Part shown: one piece after another, positions 52,804-60,970 of the stretch
How the letters are laid out: each line of letters starts with the position of its first letter
How positions within the stretch are numbered: position 1 is the first letter of the stretch
Source of the DNA: Stenotrophomonas oahuensis
GTDB lineage: Bacteria > Pseudomonadota > Gammaproteobacteria > Xanthomonadales > Xanthomonadaceae
Direction of reading: 5' to 3'
Assembly (NCBI RefSeq): GCF_031834595.1
Contig: NZ_CP115541.1
Coordinates: forward strand, 4,024,501-4,088,500
Length of the DNA: 64,000 bases
Translations under genes and position numbers: made by a program
Notes under the pieces: model-generated
Told to the model about the DNA's origin: nothing
Database searches by the model: none
The model's input: only the letters and a program-made list of their open reading frames with translations

Positions 52804-53139
52804 ATGGCAGTCGTCAATCAGCTGCGCAGCGGCGATATTGAAGGCGCGGCGGCCGCCATCAAGCGCGATCCCGCCGGGCACCATGTGGAGCTGATCGGCA
52901 TGCTGGGCTACTACCAGGCCGAAGCGGCCAGCGACGACGCCACTGCGCTGCGCCCGGCGCTGCAGACGATGGAACTGGCCGCCCCGTACATGACCGAGCC
53001 TCAGCTCACCCTCGGCATCGCCGACGCCCATCTGCGTCTGGGCGACCGCGTAAAGGCCCGCGCACTGGTCCAAACGGTACTGGACGCCTCCCCGGGCATG
53101 GAACAGGCTGTGACCCTGCTGAAACGGATCGACGGTTGA
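52804..53139 (+). CDS. Small TPR-like protein, possibly a split-off C-terminal domain
   Basis: 111 residues from the ATG at 52804. Two helical-repeat units are suggested (LRSGDIEGAAAAIKRDPAGH, ADAHLRLGDRVKARALVQTV) with the Gly/Ala spacing of TPR or Sel1-type repeats. The ribosome site is poor (AAAAGG almost touching the ATG). The frame is open through the end of the DJ-1 gene (RDEKAMAVV), so a one-base shift near 52790 would fuse it to that protein. It ends one base before the response regulator start, consistent with one operon. Confidence 0.6.
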   Translation: MAVVNQLRSGDIEGAAAAIKRDPAGHHVELIGMLGYYQAEAASDDATALRPALQTMELAAPYMTEPQLTLGIADAHLRLGDRVKARALVQTVLDASPGMEQAVTLLKRIDG

Positions 53140-53140
53140 G

Positions 53141-53833
53141 ATGATGGCAAGCCCCGCCCTGCGTGTACTGGTGATCGAGGACAACCCGGTGCTGCGCGAC
53201 AACCTGGCCCCGCTGCTGTCCACGCACGGAATGCAGGCGGACTTTGCCGCCGACGGTCTGAGTGGACTGCAGGTGGCACTGGCCAACCCGCCTGATGTGC
53301 TGGTGCTGGACATCGGGCTTCCGGGGCTGGACGGTCTGCGGGTGTGCGAACAGTTGCGCGCCCGCAGTGACCGCCACATTCCCGTACTGATGCTCACCGC
53401 ACGGGATGCGCTGCAGGACACGCTGGCCGGGTTCCGCAGCGGTGCCGACGACTACCTGGTGAAGCCCTTTGCGGGGGCCGAACTGGTGGCCCGCTGTCTG
53501 GCACTGTCGCAGCGCCATCGGCTGGGCACTCCGCACGTGCTGCGTGTCGGCAGCCTCAGCATCGACCGACGTACACACGCAATCGAACGTGCGGGCACGC
53601 CTCTGGCATTGCCCCACACCGCCATGCAGCTGCTGCTGGTGCTGGCCGAGGCCTGGCCACGCACGTTGACCCGCAGTGAGCTGGTCGAGCGTCTATGGGG
53701 TGATGAGCCTCCAGAGTCCGACCCGCTGCGAACGCACCTGTACACCTTGCGCCAGGTGATGGACAAACCATTTGCCGTACCCCTGCTGAGGACGGTGCAT
53801 GGGGTCGGGTTCCGGCTGGAAGCCGATCAATGA
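53141..53833 (+). CDS. OmpR family response regulator
   Basis: 230 residues. The receiver domain has Asp57 (VLVLDIGLPGLDGL) as phosphoacceptor, acidic residues in VIEDNPVLRD and the conserved Lys in DDYLVKPF. The C-terminal winged helix (LPHTAMQLLLVLAEAWPRTL, DPLRTHLYTLRQVMDKPF) is of the OmpR/PhoB type, nearest to QseB/TctD-like. It overlaps its kinase gene by 4 bases (ATGA). Likely target: the heptamer repeat at 51965-51982 before its own operon. Confidence 0.93.
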   Translation: MMASPALRVLVIEDNPVLRDNLAPLLSTHGMQADFAADGLSGLQVALANPPDVLVLDIGLPGLDGLRVCEQLRARSDRHIPVLMLTARDALQDTLAGFRSGADDYLVKPFAGAELVARCLALSQRHRLGTPHVLRVGSLSIDRRTHAIERAGTPLALPHTAMQLLLVLAEAWPRTLTRSELVERLWGDEPPESDPLRTHLYTLRQVMDKPFAVPLLRTVHGVGFRLEADQ

Positions 53834-55098
53834 GCGCATCCCTTTCACCGCGTCGCCGCCTGCGCCACCGGTTGATGGCGGCCTTCGCTGGATTCGCGTT
53901 GCTGGTCGCGGCGCTGTACGGGTTCTACGCCGTGGTGTTCGTATATCTCGTCGAAGACCAGATGTTCAGCGGGCTGCTGCAGCAGGAAGCCCAAGCCCAG
54001 CAGACCCATCATGCCCAGACCGGGCAGTGGCGCACCCCGGCACTCGCCTTCATGCAGATGCATCAGGACGCTGCCACCCTGCCGGACGGCCTCGGCGCGC
54101 GGCTGGCCGCCGAGCCCTGGCGGCGCGAGTTCGCCGGTGAGGGCGGACGCCACTATCACCTGCTGCGCCTGGACGTGCCTGCACCGGCGTGGCTGGTCGC
54201 CGAGGTCAGCCAGCAGTTGGTCGTGCGGCCGATGCGCGGCGGCATCGCGCAATGGCTGGGGTGGTCCGGCCTGGCCGTCGTGGTGCTCGCCCTGCTGATC
54301 GGCGCGTGGCTGGCACGACGGATGACCGCACCCCTTACAGAACTGGCGACTTTGGTCGATCGCGCCACGCCAGCACAGCTGCCGCATGGCTTGGCAGAGC
54401 GCCTGCCCGATGACGAGGTGGGGGCGCTGGCGCGTACGCTGCAGCGCCTCATGACCCGCATTGAGGAATTCGTGGCACGGGAACGGGAGTTCACCCGCGA
54501 CGCCAGCCACGAGCTGCGCACCCCGCTCGCGGTGATCCGCAGTGCGTGCGAGCGTATATCGCTACGCAGGGACATCGCTCCGGATGTGTACCAACAGGTG
54601 GCGTATATCCATCAATCGGCACAGCAGCTGGAGCGCACGGTCAGCACTTTGTTGATGCTGGCGCGTGAGGAGCATGAGCGGGAAATCGCTCGCGAGGTAG
54701 CCCTGCTGCCCCTGCTGGAGCGGGCTATTGTTGACCACGCGATGCTTCTCGAGGGACGCGGTATCGACGTTGACCTGCAGGTGCCTGCGACCGCGAAGGC
54801 GCTTGTGGCCCCAACAGCGCTTCAGATCGTGGTCTCCAATCTGGTCGGCAACGCCTTCGCACATGCACCCGCTGGAACGGTCTCAATCGTCGTCAGCGAT
54901 GACAGCCTGCACATTGCCAATGTCGGCGCTGGAGTCAATGCCGCAGCGATGGAACCGTTCGTGCGCGGCGCAGACAGTGCCGGGTACGGACTGGGGTTGG
55001 CCATTGTGCGGCGGGTGTGCGAACGGCACGGGTTTGGGTTCGAAGCGGGCAGCGTTGATGGGCGCGTGGAGGTTTCGGTGCGTCTACCGACAACCTGA
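53830..55098 (+). CDS. Sensor histidine kinase, membrane-bound, partner of the OmpR regulator
   Basis: 422 residues. Two membrane helices (about 15-40 and 145-163) enclose a periplasmic domain of about 100 residues. After a HAMP linker (RRMTAPLTELATLVDRATPA) comes the H-box with His227 (DASHELRTPLAVI), then a HisKA/HATPase_c core (VSNLVGNAFAHAPAGTVSI, GLGLAIVRRVCERHGF). The N box asparagine is clear. The periplasmic domain has no recognised ligand fold. Together with the upstream regulator it forms a classical two-component pair. Confidence 0.93.
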   Translation: MSASLSPRRRLRHRLMAAFAGFALLVAALYGFYAVVFVYLVEDQMFSGLLQQEAQAQQTHHAQTGQWRTPALAFMQMHQDAATLPDGLGARLAAEPWRREFAGEGGRHYHLLRLDVPAPAWLVAEVSQQLVVRPMRGGIAQWLGWSGLAVVVLALLIGAWLARRMTAPLTELATLVDRATPAQLPHGLAERLPDDEVGALARTLQRLMTRIEEFVAREREFTRDASHELRTPLAVIRSACERISLRRDIAPDVYQQVAYIHQSAQQLERTVSTLLMLAREEHEREIAREVALLPLLERAIVDHAMLLEGRGIDVDLQVPATAKALVAPTALQIVVSNLVGNAFAHAPAGTVSIVVSDDSLHIANVGAGVNAAAMEPFVRGADSAGYGLGLAIVRRVCERHGFGFEAGSVDGRVEVSVRLPTT

Positions 55099-55223
55099 AT
55101 ACGCGCCTGTCACATAATCGATACGCGGATCCGGCAAATGTCCTGAATGGGTGGCAATTTTCGTGGACCTACCCCACCCCGGTGCACTACTGTCCGCATC
55201 AGGGGGTAAGGGAGGACGAGACC

Positions 55224-56357
55224 GTGCTGGAAGAACGCACCAACGACCTGCTGAACGACGAAGCGCGGCAGTTCTCACTGCTGCTGAACTCGGTCACGGA
55301 TTACGCCATCTACATGCTGGATACCGAAGGGCTGATCCGCACCTGGAATCCGGGCGGCCGCCGCATCAAGGGTTACACCAACCGCGAGGTCGTCGGCACG
55401 AGCTTCACCCGCTTCTATCTGCCCGAAGACATCGAGGCCGGCGTACCTGAGCGCAATCTGCACACCGCCGCCACCGAGGGCCGCTACGTCGGCGAGGGCT
55501 GGCGCGTGCGCAAGGACGGCACCCGCTTCCGCGCCAGTGTGGTCATCGACCCTATCCGCGTGGACGGCGAGCTGATCGGCTACGCCAAGGTCACCCGCGA
55601 CATCACCGAGCGACACGTAGCCCAGCAGCGCCTGCAGGAAGCCCAGGCCAACCTGCTGCAGGCGCAGAAGCTGGAAGCTATCGGCAAGTTCACCTTGGGC
55701 ATGGCCCATGACTTCAACAATCTGCTGACCGTCATCATCAACTGCCAGGACCTGCTGGAGGCCAAGGTGCAGGACGAAGGGTCGGCCAAGCTGGTCGATA
55801 CCACCCTGCGTGCTGCCGAGCGCGGTGCCCTGCTCACCCGGCAACTGCTCAGCTTCGCGCGCGGCCAGACGCTGGCACCGGAACGGCTCGATCTGAATGA
55901 CGTCATGCGTGAATGCGAAGGCGTGCTGCGCCGTTCTGCCGGCGACGCCATTGCCCTGCAACTGGACCTGGCCGACGACCTGCCCACCTGCGCCGTCGAC
56001 CGGACACAATTGGAAACTGCCGTACTGAACCTGGTCTGCAACTGCCGCGATGCAATGAACGAGGCCGGACGCATCTGCATCCACACCGCCTTGCAGTTCA
56101 CCCAGGACCCGGCCCGGCCCGAGCAGCCCCCCACTGCCTTCGTACGGTTGTCAGTGCACGACAACGGCCCCGGCATTCCAAAAGAACAGCAGGCACGCGT
56201 GTTCGAGCCGTTCTTCACCACCAAGCCGGTCGGCAAAGGCAGCGGCCTGGGCCTAAGCCAAGTGTTCGGTTTCACCGCACAGTCGGGCGGCTTCACCCGC
56301 CTGATCAGTGAACCCGGTCACGGAACGTGCGTGGAGATGTATTTTCCTGCGGTGTGA
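55224..56357 (+). CDS. Soluble PAS histidine kinase
   Basis: 377 residues from the GTG at 55224 (GGAGG at 8 bases); an upstream GTG has no ribosome site. One PAS domain with PAC (about 20-130: DYAIYMLDTEGLIRTWNPGG, RYVGEGWRVRKDGTRFRASV, VTRDITERHV) precedes the H-box His162 (GMAHDFNNLLTV). The ATPase domain is intact (NLVCNCRDAMNEAG, HDNGPGIPKEQQ, GSGLGLSQVFGF). No receiver and no membrane helix. The PAS form with WNPGGRRIKGY resembles those of bacterial photo- or redox sensors, but no cofactor site is evident. No cognate regulator adjacent. Confidence 0.92.
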   Translation: MLEERTNDLLNDEARQFSLLLNSVTDYAIYMLDTEGLIRTWNPGGRRIKGYTNREVVGTSFTRFYLPEDIEAGVPERNLHTAATEGRYVGEGWRVRKDGTRFRASVVIDPIRVDGELIGYAKVTRDITERHVAQQRLQEAQANLLQAQKLEAIGKFTLGMAHDFNNLLTVIINCQDLLEAKVQDEGSAKLVDTTLRAAERGALLTRQLLSFARGQTLAPERLDLNDVMRECEGVLRRSAGDAIALQLDLADDLPTCAVDRTQLETAVLNLVCNCRDAMNEAGRICIHTALQFTQDPARPEQPPTAFVRLSVHDNGPGIPKEQQARVFEPFFTTKPVGKGSGLGLSQVFGFTAQSGGFTRLISEPGHGTCVEMYFPAV

Positions 56358-56429
56358 AGATCGCTTCATCAACTCACACTCACATCGCACGCGGTATCAC
56401 TGGCTCACACCAGATGACGGTGATCGGCG

Positions 56430-57626
56430 ATGCAGTCACTGATCAGCGTGGATGAAGCCACCCACGCCGTACATGCGCAGTCCCGCACCCGCACCATCGA
56501 ATCGATGGCGCTGGCCGATGCCGTCGGCCGGGTGCTGGCCGATGAGGTGATGGCCGAGCGCGCGCACCCGCCGTTCGACCGGGTCACCATGGACGGCATT
56601 GCCACCCGATGGCGGCCGGTGATGCCGGCGCTGCTGCGTGTGATCGGCGCGCAGACGGCAGGCGGTTACGGCCAGGCCCTCACCGACGCCGATACCTGCA
56701 TCGAGGTCGCCAGCGGTGCGCTGTTGCCGGAAGGCTGTGACTGCGTCATTCCGATCGAGCAACTGGTGCGTTCTGCACAAGGCTACGCCCTGGCCTCCTC
56801 TGCCAGCCCCAGCCGTGGACAATTCATCCACCGACAGGGCGCGGATTGCCCGGCGGACGCGGTGGTGCTGGACGCCGGCATCCGCATCGGAGCCCCGCAG
56901 ATGGCGGTGTTGGCCGCCAATGGCGTGGCCACGGTGAACGCGGTGCGCCTGCCGACGATTGCCATCGTGGCCACCGGTGAAGCCCTGCTGGACGTAGCCG
57001 CGCCCCTGCAGCCGGCCCGGATCCGGCGCTGCAGCGACCTGGCGATGATGGCCGCACTGCGTGCCGCAGGCTTCAGCGAGGTCACGGTGCAGCCGTTGTC
57101 CGAAGACCCGGATGTGCTGGGAGCCAATCTATCGCGATTGCTGCAGGGCCACGACGTACTGGTGCTTTCCGGCGGGGTCACGCTGGGCCAGCGTGACTAC
57201 TTGCCCACCACACTGGAAAGCCTGGGCGTTCGCTGCATTTTCCAGGGCGTGGCCCAGCAGCCCGGCCGCGCCATGTGGTTCGGCATCGGTCCGGCGGGGC
57301 AGCGGGTGTTTGCCCTGCCCGGCAACCCGTTCTCGTCCCTGGTGTGCACGGCCCGCTATGTGCGGCCTGCGCTGCTGTCGAGCCTCGGTTTGGGCATTGT
57401 CGCGTGCGAACAGGTGCGCCTGGCGGCAGCGGTGCCTGCGCACACCCTGGCGCAGTTCGTTGCGGTCCGCCTGCGCCGCGATCCCAATGGCGACGTTCTC
57501 GCACAGCCGGTGCCACCACGCAGCAACGCCGACGTCACCACCCTGGCCGCCACCGACGGCTTCGTCGAAGTACCCGCCGGGCTGGCCTGCGAAGTGGGCC
57601 ACGCGCTGCCCCTGTACCGCTGGTGA
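56430..57626 (+). CDS. moeA: Molybdopterin molybdenumtransferase
   Basis: 398 residues. MoeA domains in order: HPPFDRVTMDGIA (usual form is MDGYA), ASGALLPEGCDCVIPIEQL, IAIVATGEALLDV, VLVLSGGVTLGQRDYLPTTL, QQPGRAMWFGIGP and ALPGNPFSSLVC, then a C-terminal beta domain. It inserts molybdenum into adenylylated molybdopterin, completing the cofactor. No other molybdenum-cofactor genes are in the window. The ATG at 56430 has no strong ribosome site but the length is normal. The change Tyr to Ile in MDGIA is worth noting but not obviously disabling. Confidence 0.9.
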   Translation: MQSLISVDEATHAVHAQSRTRTIESMALADAVGRVLADEVMAERAHPPFDRVTMDGIATRWRPVMPALLRVIGAQTAGGYGQALTDADTCIEVASGALLPEGCDCVIPIEQLVRSAQGYALASSASPSRGQFIHRQGADCPADAVVLDAGIRIGAPQMAVLAANGVATVNAVRLPTIAIVATGEALLDVAAPLQPARIRRCSDLAMMAALRAAGFSEVTVQPLSEDPDVLGANLSRLLQGHDVLVLSGGVTLGQRDYLPTTLESLGVRCIFQGVAQQPGRAMWFGIGPAGQRVFALPGNPFSSLVCTARYVRPALLSSLGLGIVACEQVRLAAAVPAHTLAQFVAVRLRRDPNGDVLAQPVPPRSNADVTTLAATDGFVEVPAGLACEVGHALPLYRW

Positions 57627-57660
57627 CACACCCCCTTCACCCCATCACCACGACAATGCC

Positions 57661-57683
57661 GTAGTGACACGCCATGCGTGTCA
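57661..57683 (+). repeat. SMAG-type REP overlapping a start codon
   Basis: GTAGTGACACGCCATGCGTG plus TCA, third class with compensating changes (GACACGC-CAT-GCGTGTC). The ATG at 57674 in its loop is the first in-frame start of the hybrid kinase that follows. Confidence 0.8.
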
Positions 57684-60142
57684 TCCATACACTGCAATCG
57701 CCACGCGGCCCCTACCGCCTGCCCCCTGCCGAGCTCCCTTTGACCGCGCCCCAAACGCCCGACCCCCGCAGCGAACGCGCCACCGAAAGCGTCAACATGG
57801 CGCTGGCCGCCGGTGCCATTGTCGGCACTTGGTTCTGGGACGTCGCCAATGACCGCCTCACCATTGACGAAGCCCTGGCCCGTGCCTTCGGTCTGGATCC
57901 GGACATCGCCCACAGCACGCTGCGCCTGGATGAGGTGCTGGGTGGCGTGCACCCGGACGATGTGGCCGGCCTGAGCACGGCCATCAACGCCGCCGTCCAG
58001 CACGGCGGTCGCTTCGCCCACCAGTACCGCACCCGCAGCGAAGACGGCGGCTACCACTGGCTGGAAGGCATCGGACGGGTGGACCTGGATGCCAACGGAC
58101 GCCCGACCGGCTTCCCCGGTGTGATCATCGACATCAGCGAACGCCGCCGCTTCGAGCGCGAGCGCGATGATGCCCAGCAACTGCTGCGCTCCTTTGTCGA
58201 GGCCGCACCCGGCGTGGTGTACGCCAAGGACCGCCAGGGCCGGATTCTGATCGGCAACCGGGGCACCACCGAATTGATCGGCCTGCCGCCGGATCAGTAC
58301 GTCGGCCGCACCGACGCCGAACTGTTGAACGACGCCGTGCAGGCCGCCACCGTCATGGCGACGGACGAGCGCATCATGTCCAGTGGTGAATCCGAACAGG
58401 TGGAAGAGGAAGTCAGCTTCCCTGACGGCCGCCGCGCCTACTGGCTCTCCACCAAATCACCGCTGCGCGATGCGGCCGGTGCCGTGGTCGGGCTGGTCGG
58501 CACCTCGCTGGACATCACCGATCGCAAGAATGCCCACGACGCCCATCGCGAGATCGAAGAGCGCTACCGCCTGGCCGCTCAGGCCACCAATGATGCGATC
58601 TGGGACTGGCGTATCAGCGATGGCCAGGTGATCTGGAACGAAGCGCTGGGCAGCCTGTTCGGCCACGAAACCAGCGAAACCACCGCGCAATGGTGGCTGG
58701 AGCACATTCACCCCGACGACCGCCAACGCATCGACCGCGACATCCATGCAGTGATTGAGGGCCATGGCAGCAGCTGGAGTGACGAGTACCGCTTCCGCCG
58801 CTTTGATGGCAGCTACGCCATTGTGTTTGATCGCGGCGCGGTGCTGCGCAATGCCGACGGCGAGCCGGTGCGCATGATCGGTGCCATGCTCGATCTTTCC
58901 GACCGCTATGCCACCGAAGCACGGCTGAAGGAATTGAACGAACAGCTGGAAACGCGCGTGCGCGAAGAAGTCGCCGAGCGCCTGCGGGTAGAGGAAGCGC
59001 TGCGCCAGAGTCAGAAGATGGAAGCGGTGGGTCACCTCACCGGCGGCATTGCCCACGACTTCAACAACATGCTGGCCACCGTCATCGGCCCGCTTGACCT
59101 GCTGGAAGCCCGCCTGGCCGGCAGCGACCCGCGTGCCGCCCGCTACATCGAGATGGCGATGGACAGCGCAACCCGCGCGGCCCAGCTGACCCAGCGCCTG
59201 CTGGCGTTCTCACGGCAGCAGCCGCTGCAGCCCACCGCGGTGGACACCAACAAGCTGGTGGCCGGCATGAGTGATCTGCTGGTGCGCTCGCTCGGCAGCA
59301 GCGTACAGCTGGAAACCGTGCTGGCCGGTGGTCTGTGGTGGACGCACGCCGACCCCAATCAGCTGGAGAACGTGATTCTCAATCTTGCGGTGAACGCACG
59401 CGATGCCATGCCCGGCGGTGGGCGGCTGAAGGTGGAAACCTGCAACTGTTCGGTGGCCTCCAGCTTCACCGAAGACCATCCCGGCGTCGCCCCTGGCGAG
59501 TACGTGCTGATCGCCGTCTCCGACACAGGCAGCGGGATGCCGCCGGAGGTGCTGGCCAAGGCGTTCGATCCGTTCTACACCACCAAGGACGTCGGCCAGG
59601 GCACCGGGCTGGGGCTGTCGCAGGTGTATGGCTTCGTGCAGCAGAGCGCGGGCCAGGTGAAGCTGTGCTCGGAAGTGGGCGTGGGCACCACGGTGAAGGT
59701 GTACCTGCCCAAGCTGCAGGCCGAGCGCGAGCCGGCACCACCGGTCGAGCCTCGCACGGCTCCTCTGCCGGGGGGCGGGAAGGAACTGGTGCTGGTGGTG
59801 GACGACGAACCGCTGGTGCGCCAGTTCTCGGTGGAGGCGCTGGCCGAGCTGGGGTACCAGGTATTGGCGGCAGATGGGGCGGCTGCGGCACTGGAATTGA
59901 TGGACCGGAATCCCGGCATCGACCTGTTGTTTACCGATGTGGTGATGCCGGAAGTCAACGGGCGGCAACTGGCGGATCAGGCGCTGGCGCGCCGGCCGGG
60001 GTTGAAGGTGTTGTTTACCACCGGCAACAGCCGCAATGCGCTGGTAGATGAGGGGGTGCTGGATGAGAACGTGCACCTCATTGGAAAGCCGTTTACGGTT
60101 TCGGAATTGGCGACGCGTGTGCGGGCGGCGTTGAACGCGTGA
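57674..60142 (+). CDS. Soluble multi-PAS hybrid histidine kinase with receiver
   Basis: 822 residues, no membrane helix. Three PAS/PAC units: about 40-160 (ends IDISERRRFE), 165-285 (SLDITDRKNAH) and 295-410 (WDWRISDGQVIWNEALGSLF, ends LDLSDRYA). After a coiled coil follow the H-box with His461 (GGIAHDFNNMLATV), the ATPase domain (NLAVNARDAMPGGG, GTGLGLSQVYGF) and a receiver with Asp755 (LLFTDVVMPEVNG). The start is uncertain: the ATG at 57674 lies inside an SMAG element with no ribosome site; a TTG at 57740 (LTAPQTPD) is an alternative. The true start may lie up to residue 42 (MALAAGAIVG). Orphan kinase. Confidence 0.9.
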   Translation: MRVIHTLQSPRGPYRLPPAELPLTAPQTPDPRSERATESVNMALAAGAIVGTWFWDVANDRLTIDEALARAFGLDPDIAHSTLRLDEVLGGVHPDDVAGLSTAINAAVQHGGRFAHQYRTRSEDGGYHWLEGIGRVDLDANGRPTGFPGVIIDISERRRFERERDDAQQLLRSFVEAAPGVVYAKDRQGRILIGNRGTTELIGLPPDQYVGRTDAELLNDAVQAATVMATDERIMSSGESEQVEEEVSFPDGRRAYWLSTKSPLRDAAGAVVGLVGTSLDITDRKNAHDAHREIEERYRLAAQATNDAIWDWRISDGQVIWNEALGSLFGHETSETTAQWWLEHIHPDDRQRIDRDIHAVIEGHGSSWSDEYRFRRFDGSYAIVFDRGAVLRNADGEPVRMIGAMLDLSDRYATEARLKELNEQLETRVREEVAERLRVEEALRQSQKMEAVGHLTGGIAHDFNNMLATVIGPLDLLEARLAGSDPRAARYIEMAMDSATRAAQLTQRLLAFSRQQPLQPTAVDTNKLVAGMSDLLVRSLGSSVQLETVLAGGLWWTHADPNQLENVILNLAVNARDAMPGGGRLKVETCNCSVASSFTEDHPGVAPGEYVLIAVSDTGSGMPPEVLAKAFDPFYTTKDVGQGTGLGLSQVYGFVQQSAGQVKLCSEVGVGTTVKVYLPKLQAEREPAPPVEPRTAPLPGGGKELVLVVDDEPLVRQFSVEALAELGYQVLAADGAAAALELMDRNPGIDLLFTDVVMPEVNGRQLADQALARRPGLKVLFTTGNSRNALVDEGVLDENVHLIGKPFTVSELATRVRAALNA

Positions 60143-60147
60143 TGCGT

Positions 60148-60204
60148 TGACGCGCATGGCGCGTCACTACGCGCCCCCCCTGTAGTGACACGCCATGCGT
60201 GTCA
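60148..60204. repeat. SMAG-type REP pair, inverted
   Basis: 60148-60170 (TTGACGCGCATGGCGCGTC plus ACTAC) and 60182-60204 (GTAGTGACACGCCATGCGTG plus TCA) face each other tail to tail, separated by a C-run. The two cores differ by compensating bases, keeping both hairpins. Confidence 0.8.
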
Positions 60205-60227
60205 AACGTAAACCTTCAGAAAGAATG

Positions 60228-60263
60228 GGCGGCACCGGCACCCGACATCCAGCCGGTGCCGCC
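60228..60263 (-). terminator. Terminator hairpin of the sigma/ChrR operon
   Basis: GGCGGCACCGGC (60228-60239) pairs perfectly with GCCGGTGCCGCC (60252-60263) across a 12-base loop, 23 bases after the chrR stop. On the minus strand it is followed by CATTCTTTC. It may also stop read-through from the convergent hybrid kinase. Confidence 0.6.
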
Positions 60264-60286
60264 TCTCCTCCGGCGTCTCCCCCGCC

Positions 60287-60970
60287 TTACAACTGTACGA
60301 ATCGTTGCAGCTTGCGCGCGAGCCAACCGCTGAACACCAGCGGCGCATCCAGCGCGGACACACAGATACACGGAACGCCCGGTGCGGTCACCGGCTGATG
60401 CTCGACATCCGAATCCAGATCTGCCACATCGCCGGCCGCGAACAAGCCCAGCGCATCGTTGTAAGAACCCTGCAGCACCTGGGTGAGCTCGCTGCCCCCG
60501 TGGCTGTGCACCGGCAGACTCTTACCCGGTGCAATTTTGAGCATGATGAGCGAAGGCATGTCGCGAGCGCGTGTGCAATACATGCCGGGACCGATCCACT
60601 TCCAACGCACCGTGCTCAAGCGCTCACCAAAGTACGGCTGCAGCGCCGCCGGCATACGATCTGGATCAGTGCCATCGCGCAATGGCACAGTGTCCGCATA
60701 CAACGCGGTCACCTTGCCCGCATCCACAGGCGCTTCACTCTCCAATCGCGCCAGCATCACATCGCGCAATGCGTCACGCTGTACGGATGCGATTTCCGGC
60801 TGGGTCTGCTCCAGCAACGCCGCTCCAATCGCCTCCGCCGCGCGCAGCCGCTGGCGACACTCCCCACAGCGCTCCAGATGCGCGCTGGCGACCACTGCCA
60901 GCGGGGCCGGCAATGCGCCGGCCGCCAGGCTCATCAAGGTCGCGTCGTCCAGGTGATGGTGCGGGCGCAT
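60287..60970 (-). CDS. chrR: ChrR-type zinc anti-sigma factor with cupin domain
   Basis: 227 residues. N-terminal zinc anti-sigma domain: His6, His31, Cys35 and Cys38 (HLERCGECR), the same residue numbers as the zinc ligands of Rhodobacter sphaeroides ChrR. C-terminal cupin: His155 and His157 (LPVHSHGGSE), Glu161 and His191, with spacings identical to those of the R. sphaeroides cupin zinc site. ChrR holds its sigma factor until singlet oxygen or organic peroxide triggers release and proteolysis. The gene overlaps the sigma gene by 1 base (ATGA pattern), so both are made together. Confidence 0.93.
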   Translation of the reverse strand: MRPHHHLDDATLMSLAAGALPAPLAVVASAHLERCGECRQRLRAAEAIGAALLEQTQPEIASVQRDALRDVMLARLESEAPVDAGKVTALYADTVPLRDGTDPDRMPAALQPYFGERLSTVRWKWIGPGMYCTRARDMPSLIMLKIAPGKSLPVHSHGGSELTQVLQGSYNDALGLFAAGDVADLDSDVEHQPVTAPGVPCICVSALDAPLVFSGWLARKLQRFVQL

